From positions 124,001-188,000 of the forward strand of contig NZ_LIQI01000006.1 in assembly GCF_001418105.1 (NCBI RefSeq): DNA of 64,000 bases. Reading direction: 5' to 3'. The position numbers and the translations under genes were made by a program. The stretch comes from Lacinutrix himadriensis (GTDB lineage Bacteria > Bacteroidota > Bacteroidia > Flavobacteriales > Flavobacteriaceae). How positions within the stretch are numbered: position 1 is the stretch's first letter; every line of letters begins with the position of its first letter. Positions 44,429 through 52,584 of the stretch are shown here, piece by piece. Below the pieces are notes generated by a model. It was not told the DNA's origin and did no database searches. It saw only the letters and a list, made by a program, of their open reading frames with translations.

Positions 44429-45457
44429 TTGTCGGAAACAGCTACATATAGAAATTCTTACCTAGTATTAATACTAGTACTTATTGCATGCTTTTTTGCT
44501 AACATTAGCCTAGGTTCTGTATCTATTCCTTTGGATGAAATTTTTAATAGTTTAATAAATTCTGCTAAAAACGAATCTTGGCAATATATCATTCAGAATT
44601 ACAGATTACCAAAAGCCTTTACCGCCATTTTAGTTGGTTCTGGTTTGGGAATTTCAGGCCTATTGATGCAAACCCTTTTTAGAAATCCGTTAGCAGGACC
44701 ATTTGTACTTGGTATTACTTCTGGAGCAAGTTTAGGTGTTGCTTTAGTAATTCTTGGTGCTGGCGTTTTTGGAGGCTTTTTTGCAAGTTTACTAATTTCC
44801 AAATGGACCATCGTTATTGCTGCCAGTTTAGGAAGTTTTCTTGTTTTATTAGCCGTATTAATTGTTTCGTCAAAAGTGAAAGACACGATGGCTATTCTTA
44901 TTATCGGACTCATGTTTGGAAGCATTACCTCTGCAGTAGTAAGTGTACTCTCCTATTTTAGTTCTGCCGAACAATTACAACAATATATCTTTTGGGGATT
45001 TGGTAGTTTAGGAAACCTTTCGTGGAATGAACTTGCCATTTTCTTTATTATTTATTGCTTCGGAATACTTTTAAGTATCCTTTCAATAAAAGGATTAAAC
45101 ACCTTATTACTTGGTGAAAATTATGCGAAGAGTTTAGGATTGAATATTAAACAAAGCCGATTATTAATCATTATTGCAACCAGTCTTTTAGCAGGAACCA
45201 TAACCGCTTTTGCAGGACCAATTGCTTTTATTGGTTTGGCTGTTCCGCATTTAACGAGACAAATTTTTAACACGGCAAATCATAAAATATTATTACCAGC
45301 AGTCTTTTTATTTGGTGCCATAGTGATGCTTATTTGCGACAGTATTGCACAATTACCAGCAAGCGATTATACTCTACCTATTAATGCCATTACTAGTTTA
45401 ATTGGTGCTCCTGTTGTAATTTGGCTACTGGTTAGAAAAAGAAAGATGGTGTTTTAG
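44429..45457 (+). CDS. btuC: BtuC-like FecCD-family ABC transporter permease
   Basis: 342 residues, about ten membrane helices. It starts at TTG 44429, immediately after the btuF stop, with no intergenic base. FecCD signatures: NYRLPKAFTAILVGSGLGISGLLMQTLFRNPLAGP (about 52-86) and AFAGPIAFIGLAVPHLTRQI (about 260-280). Moves a metal chelate, here probably cobalamin, across the inner membrane with BtuD. Followed by a 280-bp gap holding a dispersed element before btuD. Confidence 0.93.
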   Translation: MSETATYRNSYLVLILVLIACFFANISLGSVSIPLDEIFNSLINSAKNESWQYIIQNYRLPKAFTAILVGSGLGISGLLMQTLFRNPLAGPFVLGITSGASLGVALVILGAGVFGGFFASLLISKWTIVIAASLGSFLVLLAVLIVSSKVKDTMAILIIGLMFGSITSAVVSVLSYFSSAEQLQQYIFWGFGSLGNLSWNELAIFFIIYCFGILLSILSIKGLNTLLLGENYAKSLGLNIKQSRLLIIIATSLLAGTITAFAGPIAFIGLAVPHLTRQIFNTANHKILLPAVFLFGAIVMLICDSIAQLPASDYTLPINAITSLIGAPVVIWLLVRKRKMVF

Positions 45458-45532
45458 ATAGAGTAAAGAAAAAATGTTGATTGTTGATTAAAAACGAATA
45501 ATCAAACTTATAATAAAATATAAAATGAACTT

Positions 45533-45710
45533 GGAATTTCGACACAGTCGGAAGCGTCAAAATTCAGAAATAACGAACGAAGGAATGCAGATGCAAAGCG
45601 AAGCTTTAAGCACGAAATTCCGAAAGTGAGTGATGCTTTAGCAATTTCCTAATTTTGACATGATTTTTTGGTTCGTTTTGTATCTAGACAAAATGAAAAA
45701 AGGAAATTAT
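45533..45710 (+). repeat. Structured intergenic element between btuC and btuD
   Basis: Contains two interleaved inverted repeats: GGAATTTCG (45533-45541) with CGAAATTCC (45613-45621), and GTCAAAATT (45556-45564) with AATTTTGAC (45651-45659). The order a-b-a'-b' is a pseudoknot topology. The 3' end has a 10-bp hairpin TTCGTTTTGT/ACAAAATGAA (45672-45697). No ORF. It resembles (from memory, unverified) a long intergenic repeat common in Flavobacteriaceae. Confidence 0.6.
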
Positions 45711-45737
45711 ATTAGTTTAACAATTTAGAAAAAAGTA

Positions 45738-46532
45738 TTGTCAGAAACCAACCAACATATCATCCTTAAAACAGAAAATCTTTCTATTGGTTACAAAACC
45801 AAAAAAGAAGAAACTTCAATTGCTAGCAACATAAATATCGCCTTAAAAAAAGGAGAACTTATTGGCTTAGTTGGCGGAAATGGTATTGGTAAATCCACTT
45901 TATTACGAACATTAACCCAAGTACAACCTAAATTATCTGGAGCAATTCATTTAAATCATAAACCTCTAGAAACCTACGCTAATATAGACTTAGCAAAAAC
46001 AATGAGTTTGGTTTTAACCGAAACTATTGCTTCTAAAAATTTATCCGTTTTTGAATTGATCGCCTTAGGAAGACAACCATATACCAATTGGGTTGGTAAT
46101 TTATCTGAAAAAGATATTTCGATAATAAACACTGCTATTCAACAAACAAATATTGACAATTTAAAACATAAAAAATGTTTTGAACTTAGTGATGGTCAAT
46201 TGCAAAAAGTAATGATTGCTCGTGCACTAGCTCAAGATACCGACTTGATTATTCTAGATGAACCAACAACACATTTAGATATGTATCACAAAGTGTACAT
46301 TTTAAAACTGCTTCAAAAATTGGTGAAAGAAACGGGTAAAACTATTTTATTTTCTTCACACGAAATAGATCTTGCTATTCAACTTTGTGATACCATGATT
46401 GTAATGACTAAAACCGAAGTAACTTCAGATTCGCCTTGTCATTTAATTCAGCAAGGAACTTTTAATACATTATTCCCAGAAGACTTAATTACTTTCGATG
46501 CAACGACAGGAAGTTTTAGAGTAAAAAAATAA
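45738..46532 (+). CDS. btuD: BtuD-like ABC transporter ATP-binding protein
   Basis: 264 residues starting at TTG 45738. Walker A GGNGIGKST (about 46-54), the signature LSDGQLQKVMIARAL (about 148-162), Walker B DLIILDEPTTHLD (about 167-179) and the switch His (SSHEIDL). FepC/BtuD-type ATPase that would power BtuC. It is the last gene of the B12 set. The separation from btuC by the structured element may let the two be expressed unequally. Confidence 0.93.
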   Translation: MSETNQHIILKTENLSIGYKTKKEETSIASNINIALKKGELIGLVGGNGIGKSTLLRTLTQVQPKLSGAIHLNHKPLETYANIDLAKTMSLVLTETIASKNLSVFELIALGRQPYTNWVGNLSEKDISIINTAIQQTNIDNLKHKKCFELSDGQLQKVMIARALAQDTDLIILDEPTTHLDMYHKVYILKLLQKLVKETGKTILFSSHEIDLAIQLCDTMIVMTKTEVTSDSPCHLIQQGTFNTLFPEDLITFDATTGSFRVKK

Positions 46533-46649
46533 TTTTATTAAAACTATCAAATAAATTCACTATATTTATATCGCTCATTTTCAGTGACTTAAATCTATTT
46601 ATTGAAATTAATCATATTTATTTTTATGGCATTCTAAATTATAGAAACC

Positions 46650-48377
46650 ATGAAAACGAAATTAAATCTATTCCTATTTTCACTTCTTACAGTGACTTTA
46701 ATGTCTTTATTCCTTTTAAATAAAGAAGAAGAAATCGACTATTCTAAAAAATACGGCATGAATGTAATTAAATGCACACCTGCAACGTTTTTATTGGAAG
46801 ATGTAGATACCACCAAACAAATTTCTCCGCTATTTGAAAATCTTGGAAATCACGCGTACAAGGTCAGTACAAAAAACGAATTAGCACAACAATTTTTCAA
46901 CCAAGGCTTACGACTTACCTACGCATTTAATCATGCAGAAGCACATCGTTCTTTTATGGAAGCTTCTAGATTAGATTCAAATTTAGCGATGGCTTTTTGG
47001 GGACAAGCTTACGCTCTTGGTCCAAATATTAATGATCCTTCACCAGACGATGACCGTAAAAACAAATACAACGAAGCCATAGACAAAGCGAAACAGTTAG
47101 CAACAAACGCAACTAAAAAAGAGCAAGCTATCATTGAAGCTTTAACCCATCGATATTCTAAAGATCTGACTGCAGATACTCCAGAATTAAATGTCGCCTA
47201 CATGCACGCAATGACTAAACTTATAGAAAAATATCCAGAAGACACGAATATCAACACTTTATTTGCTGCTTCTGTTATGAATACGGTTCCATGGAATTAT
47301 TGGGATAAAGATGGTAATCCGTCGCAAAATATTGATAAAGCAAAAGCAGCACTGGAAAAAGCGATGGCTTTAGATGCTAATAATCCTGGCGCACACCATT
47401 ATTATATTCATATGGTAGAACTACCAAAACCAGATTTAGCAATTCCAAGTGCAGAAAAACTAGCATCATTAATGCCTGCTGCCGGACATATTGTACATAT
47501 GCCATCCCATATTTATATACGAGTTGGTAGATATAAAGATGCTGTAGAATCTAATCAAAAAGCTATTTTAGCAGATGAAGATTATATTTCACAATGTTTA
47601 TCTCAAGGCATGTATCCTTTAGGATATTATCCGCATAACATTCACTTTTTATGGTCGGCAGCAACCCTTTTAGGAAATAGTGAAATTGCTATAGATGCCG
47701 CTAAAAAAACAGCAGAAAAAGTTCCGACAGGAGAATTAAAAGAACTTCATTTTTTACAAAATTTTGCTGCTACTCCACTACTTGCCTATACGCGATTTGG
47801 AAAATGGAATGACATTTTAACCATTCCGAAACCAAATGATGAGATCAAACATTTAAAAATGATTTGGCATTATGCGCGTGGGATAGCTTTTATTAGAAAA
47901 AACAATATTAAAGAGGCACAAGAAGAACTAGACGCTATAGCTAGTTATGTTAAAGATCCAGAAATGGAAACCATAGTTGCTACAGGTTTTGATAATGGCA
48001 CTACTATTTCTAAATTGGCATTTCAAGTCGTTGCTGGCGAATTAGAAGCCTTAAAAGGAAACTATGACGCTGCTATTACACATTTGGAAAGCGCTGTAGA
48101 AATAGAAGATCATTTAATTTACAACGAACCATCTGCATGGTATATTCCGCCAAGACAAAATTTAGGAGCTGTTTTACTTAATGCTAAAAAATATAAAGAA
48201 GCAGAACAGGTTTTTAAAGAAGATTTAAAAGATTTAAGACAAAATGGTTGGTCATTAATGGGTTTATATCAAAGTTTAAAAGCCCAAGGAAAACAGGATG
48301 AAGCAAACAAAATAAAGCAAGAATTTGATACTGCTTGGAAGGATGCTGATATAGAAATTTCTACATCCATTTTATAA
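46650..48377 (+). CDS. TPR-repeat envelope protein
   Basis: 575 residues with an N-terminal signal or anchor (LFLFSLLTVTLMSLFLL, 6-22). TPR-like helices run through most of the protein (LAQQFFNQGLRLTYAFNHAEAHRSF; DSNLAMAFWGQAYALGP; VAGELEALKGNYDAAITHLESAVEIEDHL; KEAEQVFKEDLKDLRQNGWSLMGL). A cluster HIVHMPSHIYIRVGRYKDAV could bind metal. This family is often encoded near metal or haem genes, but its function is not known. Lies 117 bp after btuD. Confidence 0.85.
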   Translation: MKTKLNLFLFSLLTVTLMSLFLLNKEEEIDYSKKYGMNVIKCTPATFLLEDVDTTKQISPLFENLGNHAYKVSTKNELAQQFFNQGLRLTYAFNHAEAHRSFMEASRLDSNLAMAFWGQAYALGPNINDPSPDDDRKNKYNEAIDKAKQLATNATKKEQAIIEALTHRYSKDLTADTPELNVAYMHAMTKLIEKYPEDTNINTLFAASVMNTVPWNYWDKDGNPSQNIDKAKAALEKAMALDANNPGAHHYYIHMVELPKPDLAIPSAEKLASLMPAAGHIVHMPSHIYIRVGRYKDAVESNQKAILADEDYISQCLSQGMYPLGYYPHNIHFLWSAATLLGNSEIAIDAAKKTAEKVPTGELKELHFLQNFAATPLLAYTRFGKWNDILTIPKPNDEIKHLKMIWHYARGIAFIRKNNIKEAQEELDAIASYVKDPEMETIVATGFDNGTTISKLAFQVVAGELEALKGNYDAAITHLESAVEIEDHLIYNEPSAWYIPPRQNLGAVLLNAKKYKEAEQVFKEDLKDLRQNGWSLMGLYQSLKAQGKQDEANKIKQEFDTAWKDADIEISTSIL

Positions 48378-48432
48378 ACAACCGACTGTTAAATCATTTC
48401 TTATTCATTCGTTTTATTTCTGAATAAAAATT

Positions 48433-48440
48433 TATCTTTG
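48433..48440 (+). promoter_or_regulatory. -7 box of the rmuC promoter
   Basis: TATCTTTG, exact TAnnTTTG match, 18 bases before the rmuC ATG. Confidence 0.5.
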
Positions 48441-48458
48441 GATAAACTTCTATTTTAA

Positions 48459-49847
48459 ATGAACGACAGTATTATTCTTATTATTTCTATTCTTATTTCT
48501 GCAGCAATTGGTGCATATCTTGGTATGCTATTCGCTAAAATGAAAAGTAAAAGCGAAAAAAGCACTTTAGAGGAACGCAACAATAATTTACAACAACAGT
48601 TAACCGATTTAAAGCAGTTTCATAATACCGAAAACGAAAAACAAAACACCACGTTTACTGCGCAGTTAAATGAACTTAGAGAAACTATTTCTAAAATTGA
48701 AACGGAGCGTGAAAGCATCCGTCGTGAAAAGGATTTCTTAAATCAAGAATTAGCAAGAAAGAATACCGAGTTTGAAAACCTTCAGAAACTGAATTTAAAA
48801 AGAGACGAAGAACTTGAAGAACAACAAAAAAGACTTCGTACCGATTTTGAAAATCTTGCAAATAAAATTTTAGATGCTAAATCTGAAAAATTCACCCTTC
48901 AGAATAAAGAAAATATCCAACAAATATTACATCCGCTTCAAGAAAAAATTCAAATTTTTGAAAAGAAAGTAGACGATACCCAAAAGGAAAGTATCAGTAT
49001 GCATTCTGCTTTAAAAGAACAATTATTAGGTTTAAAAGATTTAAACCAACAAATGACTAAAGAAGCTACAAACCTAACTAGAGCCTTAAAAGGAGATAGT
49101 AAAATGCAAGGAAATTGGGGCGAATTAGTATTAGAACGTGTTCTTGAAAAATCGGGATTAGAAAAAGACAGAGAGTACTTTGTACAGCAAAATTTCACTA
49201 GAGAAGATGGCACAAGAGTGCTTCCGGATATTGTATTGCATTTACCAGATAACAAAAAAATGATTATTGACAGTAAAGTGTCTTTAACAGATTATGAACG
49301 TTATGTAAATGCGGAAGATGATGAGCGTGAAACGTACTTAAAAGCACATATCAATTCGATTAGAAGACATGTAGATCAGCTTTCTGAAAAGAAATACGAA
49401 GATTTATACGATATTGAAAGTCCGGATTTTGTATTGCTATTTATACCAATTGAACCTGCTTTTGCTGTTGCTATTAATGCCGACAATTCCATTTATAATA
49501 AAGCATTCGAGAAAAACATTGTAATTGTTACACCTTCTACGCTATTGGCTACTTTAAGAACGGTAGATAGTATGTGGAATAATGAAAAACAACAACAAAA
49601 CGCCATTGAAATTGCTAGACAAGCTGGAGCTTTGTATGACAAATTTCATGGTTTAGTAACCGATTTAACCGGAGTTGGAAAAAAGATTGATGCTGCAAAA
49701 ACAGACTATTCTGCTGCTATGAATAAATTAGTGGAAGGAAAAGGAAATCTTATAACTAGCGTTGAAAAAATCAAGAAACTAGGAGCCAAAGCAAAAAAAG
49801 CACTACCAGAAGCAATTATAAAACGTGCTAAAGAAGATAATGAATAA
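48459..49847 (+). CDS. rmuC: DNA recombination protein RmuC
   Basis: 462 residues. N-terminal membrane helix (IILIISILISAAIGAYLGM, 4-22), then a long coiled coil (about 30-200) and the RmuC nuclease-like domain: GDSKMQGNWGELVLERVLEKSGL (about 208-230), IDSKVSLTDYERY, VLLFIPIEPAF and STLLATLRTVDSMW. Associated with limiting DNA inversions; nuclease superfamily fold. First of a set with small membrane proteins. Confidence 0.96.
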   Translation: MNDSIILIISILISAAIGAYLGMLFAKMKSKSEKSTLEERNNNLQQQLTDLKQFHNTENEKQNTTFTAQLNELRETISKIETERESIRREKDFLNQELARKNTEFENLQKLNLKRDEELEEQQKRLRTDFENLANKILDAKSEKFTLQNKENIQQILHPLQEKIQIFEKKVDDTQKESISMHSALKEQLLGLKDLNQQMTKEATNLTRALKGDSKMQGNWGELVLERVLEKSGLEKDREYFVQQNFTREDGTRVLPDIVLHLPDNKKMIIDSKVSLTDYERYVNAEDDERETYLKAHINSIRRHVDQLSEKKYEDLYDIESPDFVLLFIPIEPAFAVAINADNSIYNKAFEKNIVIVTPSTLLATLRTVDSMWNNEKQQQNAIEIARQAGALYDKFHGLVTDLTGVGKKIDAAKTDYSAAMNKLVEGKGNLITSVEKIKKLGAKAKKALPEAIIKRAKEDNE

Positions 49848-50097
49848 GAAAAAAATAGATACTATATATAAATGGTTTTTACGTTTTCGTTATTATAGAA
49901 TATTAGCAATAGGTGTTGGTTTAGTTAGCTTTGCACTTGTTTTACTAATTTCTGGATATAGTATCATAAACAAACCAGATTTTGATATGTTTATCATAAT
50001 TATAACTTTATTATTAGGAATCTTATTATCTGCTATTGGTCTTTTTTATAGAATGGAAACTGAAATTGGTATTAAAGAAAAAAGACACGAGGTCTAA
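49840..50097 (+). CDS. Small two-helix membrane protein
   Basis: 85 residues from ATG 49840 (MNKKKIDTIYKWFLRF), overlapping the rmuC stop by 8 bp; a GTG at 49825 is a less likely start. Two membrane helices (about 20-43, ILAIGVGLVSFALVLLISGY; and 50-70, MFIIIITLLLGILLSAIGLF), basic N- and C-termini. Co-transcribed with rmuC. No family recognised. Confidence 0.7.
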   Translation: MNKKKIDTIYKWFLRFRYYRILAIGVGLVSFALVLLISGYSIINKPDFDMFIIIITLLLGILLSAIGLFYRMETEIGIKEKRHEV

Positions 50098-50143
50098 AAC
50101 CATTACAAAACACGCTGCATCTAACGATTAGCATATACATATT

Positions 50144-50509
50144 ATGATAAAATTTTTAATAAAAGCATTCATTACGATAGTATTCATAGCAGCTGCATAT
50201 TTCTGCTTTATCTATTTTGCAACCTATAGTGAAGGTGTTAGAGCTGGACAATTGGTTAAATTTACAAGTAAAGGAGTACTATTTAAAACTTGGGAAGGCG
50301 AAATTAGCCAAGGTGTTTCTGAAGCACAAATGTTTAAATTTTCTGTAGAAGACAAAGAAGAACAAGCCATAAAAGATTTAAATCGTTTACAAGGCAAGTT
50401 TGTAAAACTAACGTATTTTGAACGTTACAAAACCTTCTTTTGGTTGGGAGACACCAAATATTTTATCACCAAAGTAGAAGAAGACACCTCACGAAACAAT
50501 AGATACTAA
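50144..50509 (+). CDS. Membrane-anchored hypothetical protein
   Basis: 121 residues: N-terminal membrane helix (LIKAFITIVFIAAAYFCFIYFA, 4-25) and a beta-rich domain (SEGVRAGQLVKFTSKGVLFKT; KLTYFERYKTFFWLG). Homologues are sometimes labelled 6-phosphogluconate dehydrogenase in databases (recalled); it is far too short and lacks any Rossmann motif, so I reject that name. It precedes the thioesterase gene by 1 bp. Confidence 0.75.
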   Translation: MIKFLIKAFITIVFIAAAYFCFIYFATYSEGVRAGQLVKFTSKGVLFKTWEGEISQGVSEAQMFKFSVEDKEEQAIKDLNRLQGKFVKLTYFERYKTFFWLGDTKYFITKVEEDTSRNNRY

Positions 50510-50510
50510 T

Positions 50511-51074
50511 ATGAAACTAAAATTTAAAACTGTAGATTCTTCTCGTATAAGTATATCATTACTCATGCAACCATCCCACTCCAATTTTGGTGGAAAAATT
50601 CATGGTGGTTATATTTTAAGTTTAATGGATGAAATTGCTTTTGCTTGTGGTTCCAAACACTCGGAAACCTATTGTGTTACTGCTTCTGTAAATACGGTCG
50701 ATTTTTTAAGTCCGATAGAAATTGGCGATCTTGTAACCATGAAAGCCTCTGTTAATTATGTTGGTAGCACCTCTATGGTTGTTGGTATTCGTGTAGAAGC
50801 AGAAAATATTAGAACTGGTGAAACCAAACATTGTAATTCTTCTTATTTTACAATGGTTGCTAAAGACGATGCAGGCAAATCGGTAATTGTTCCCGGTTTA
50901 ATATTAAATGATAAAAAAGAAGTTGTTCGTTTTTTAAAAGCAATAAATCGTAACGAAAACCACAGAGCAAGACAAGAAGAGTTTAATCATGTAGACTTTT
51001 CTTTGGAAAACTATTTCAATGATTTAAAAGATCATCGTGTTCGCATTGATTTACCAGATCACTTTTCTAGTTAG
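50511..51074 (+). CDS. Acyl-CoA thioesterase, hotdog fold
   Basis: 187 residues. Hotdog-fold thioesterase of the YciA/BFIT group: MQPSHSNFGGKIHGGYILSL with the catalytic Asp in MDEIAFACG (about 40-48), then ASVNTVDFLSPIEIGDLVTM and GSTSMVVGIRVEAENIRTGE. Hydrolyses acyl-CoA; chain preference unknown. An extra 50-residue C-terminal tail is present. Last gene before the satD control region. Confidence 0.9.
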   Translation: MKLKFKTVDSSRISISLLMQPSHSNFGGKIHGGYILSLMDEIAFACGSKHSETYCVTASVNTVDFLSPIEIGDLVTMKASVNYVGSTSMVVGIRVEAENIRTGETKHCNSSYFTMVAKDDAGKSVIVPGLILNDKKEVVRFLKAINRNENHRARQEEFNHVDFSLENYFNDLKDHRVRIDLPDHFSS

Positions 51075-51116
51075 TTTTATTCTTATTAATACTCCCTACA
51101 AACTACATATTCGTGA

Positions 51117-51250
51117 TTATTCCACTATTAAGGAATAAATCAAAATATTCCCTTTTAAAGGAATAAACTTGATTATTCCATAAAAAAGGAATATATTTGA
51201 TTATCACGTAATAAAGCGATAAATATAATTATCATTTAAAAATATGATAA
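51117..51250 (+). promoter_or_regulatory. Array of five 28-bp-spaced inverted repeats over the satD promoter
   Basis: Five dyads, each 7 bases + 8-base spacer + 7 bases: TTATTCC/GGAATAA (51117-51138), ATATTCC/GGAATAA (51145-51166), TTATTCC/GGAATAT (51173-51194), TTATCAC/GCGATAA (51201-51222), TTATCAT/ATGATAA (51229-51250). Centres at 51127.5, 51155.5, 51183.5, 51211.5 and 51239.5, exactly 28 apart. Dyad 3 fills the spacer of the promoter; dyad 4 covers the transcript start; dyad 5 ends 12 bases before the satD ATG. Candidate binding array for the SatD helix-turn-helix. Confidence 0.75.
51169..51199 (+). promoter_or_regulatory. Promoter of satD-DUF3307
   Basis: -33 TTG (51169-51171), spacer of exactly 20 bases, -7 TATATTTG (51192-51199). 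One of the best consensus matches in the window. The transcript start is expected near 51205. Confidence 0.65.
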
Positions 51251-51262
51251 AAATCAAAACGA

Positions 51263-51877
51263 ATGACAAGCATAGTAACAGGAGATATTATCAAATCCCG
51301 CGGACAAAAAAATCCAGAGATTTGGCTTAGCCATTTAAAGGCTGTTCTATCTTATTTAGAAACAGACAATAAACATTGGGAGATCTATCGTGGAGACAGT
51401 TTTCAAATAGAAATTAAAGACATCACCAAAAGTTTTGAAGCTGCTATTTATATAAAAGCAGCAATTAAAATGATAAAAGGATTAGATGTTAGGTTGGCTA
51501 TTGGTATTGGCGAAAAAACATATCAAGGCAAAGATGTTACAGAATCTAATGGAGAAGCTTTTATATTTTCTGGGGAAACTTTTGAGACTTTAAAAAAGGA
51601 AAAACAAAACCTAAAAATAAAAACCAAATCACAAATACTTAATGACGAGTTGAATCTATATTTCAAACTAGCATTAATTAGCATGGATCATTGGACAGTT
51701 AATTCGGCAGAAATTGTTAAATTAACTTTAGAAAACCCTCAAGCATTACAAGAAGATTTAGCAAAATTAATAGGTACTAATCAAAATGCTATTAGTAAAC
51801 GTATAAAACGTGCGAATCTGGATGAAATTTTAGCTTTAAATAACATGTATAAGAAAAAAATAAGCAGCTTATTATGA
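51263..51877 (+). CDS. SatD family protein: palm-like N-terminal domain plus C-terminal HTH
   Basis: 204 residues. The N-terminal SatD domain (1-130) has D8 in VTGDIIKSR, R43-G44-D45 in YRGDSFQIEI, RLAIGIGE (77-84) and NGEAFIFSGETFE (96-108). This spacing of acidic residues is reminiscent of class III cyclase/GGDEF palm domains (my inference). Residues 160-186 form a helix-turn-helix (LQEDLAKLIGTNQNAISKRI). It overlaps the next membrane gene by 4 bp and lies directly behind a five-dyad operator array. Function of SatD is not established. Confidence 0.85.
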   Translation: MTSIVTGDIIKSRGQKNPEIWLSHLKAVLSYLETDNKHWEIYRGDSFQIEIKDITKSFEAAIYIKAAIKMIKGLDVRLAIGIGEKTYQGKDVTESNGEAFIFSGETFETLKKEKQNLKIKTKSQILNDELNLYFKLALISMDHWTVNSAEIVKLTLENPQALQEDLAKLIGTNQNAISKRIKRANLDEILALNNMYKKKISSLL

Positions 51878-52575
51878 TACTACTTATTAAACTTTTATTA
51901 GCACACATTATTGGTGATTTCTTTTTACAACCCAAAAAATGGGTTAAAGATAAAGAGCGCAAAAAGTTTAAATCTCCAAAATTATATCTTCATATATTAA
52001 TTCATATTGTATTATTACTCGTAATCCTTTGGGATCTTTCGCTTTGGCCAGTAGTACTGCTAATTGGTGTTTCACACTTTATTATAGATGCTATTAAGCT
52101 TCAAATTCAAAAGAAAAAAACAAAACGCTTACTCTTTTTTATAGATCAAGCACTTCATATAGTAGTAATTCTAATCGCCTATTTTATGTATACCAATACA
52201 GAAATAGATTTTAAAATGCTTTTTACGGAAGAAAGCCTACTTCTATTAACCTGTTTTGCTTTTTTAACGCAACCGGTTTCTATCATCATGAAAACCATTT
52301 TTTCTAAATGGGATATTTCGAAACTTACCGAAGGCAATGAATCCCTTAAAGATGCAGGGAAATACATTGGTATTCTAGAGCGTATTTTAGTATTTATTTT
52401 TATTGTAGTTGGTCATTGGGAAGCTGTTGGATTTTTAATCACTGCAAAATCTGTTTTTAGATTTGGGGATTTAAAAGAATCGAAACATAGAAAACTTACC
52501 GAATACATATTAATTGGTACATTAATTAGCTTTGGTATTGCTATTAGTATTGGTGTTTTATTTAACCTACATTAA
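51874..52575 (+). CDS. DUF3307 family inner-membrane protein
   Basis: 233 residues with about six membrane helices. The start LLIKLLLAHIIGDFFLQPKKW and the SHFIIDAIKLQIQ and RLLFFIDQALHIVVI helices are typical of DUF3307. Conserved D15, H83-region His and D133-region Asp lie within helices. Overlaps satD by 4 bp, so the two are translated together. Probably the membrane partner of SatD. Confidence 0.88.
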   Translation: MILLIKLLLAHIIGDFFLQPKKWVKDKERKKFKSPKLYLHILIHIVLLLVILWDLSLWPVVLLIGVSHFIIDAIKLQIQKKKTKRLLFFIDQALHIVVILIAYFMYTNTEIDFKMLFTEESLLLLTCFAFLTQPVSIIMKTIFSKWDISKLTEGNESLKDAGKYIGILERILVFIFIVVGHWEAVGFLITAKSVFRFGDLKESKHRKLTEYILIGTLISFGIAISIGVLFNLH

Positions 52576-52584
52576 CACTTTAAT

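Noticed and set aside
50144-50509. Label 6-phosphogluconate dehydrogenase for the small membrane protein
   Set aside because: 121 residues with no NADP-binding fold; the label appears to be a propagated database error.
51117-51250. Short CRISPR array (28-bp period)
   Set aside because: The repeated unit is itself a degenerate inverted repeat, there are no variable spacers of normal length, and no cas genes are in the window.
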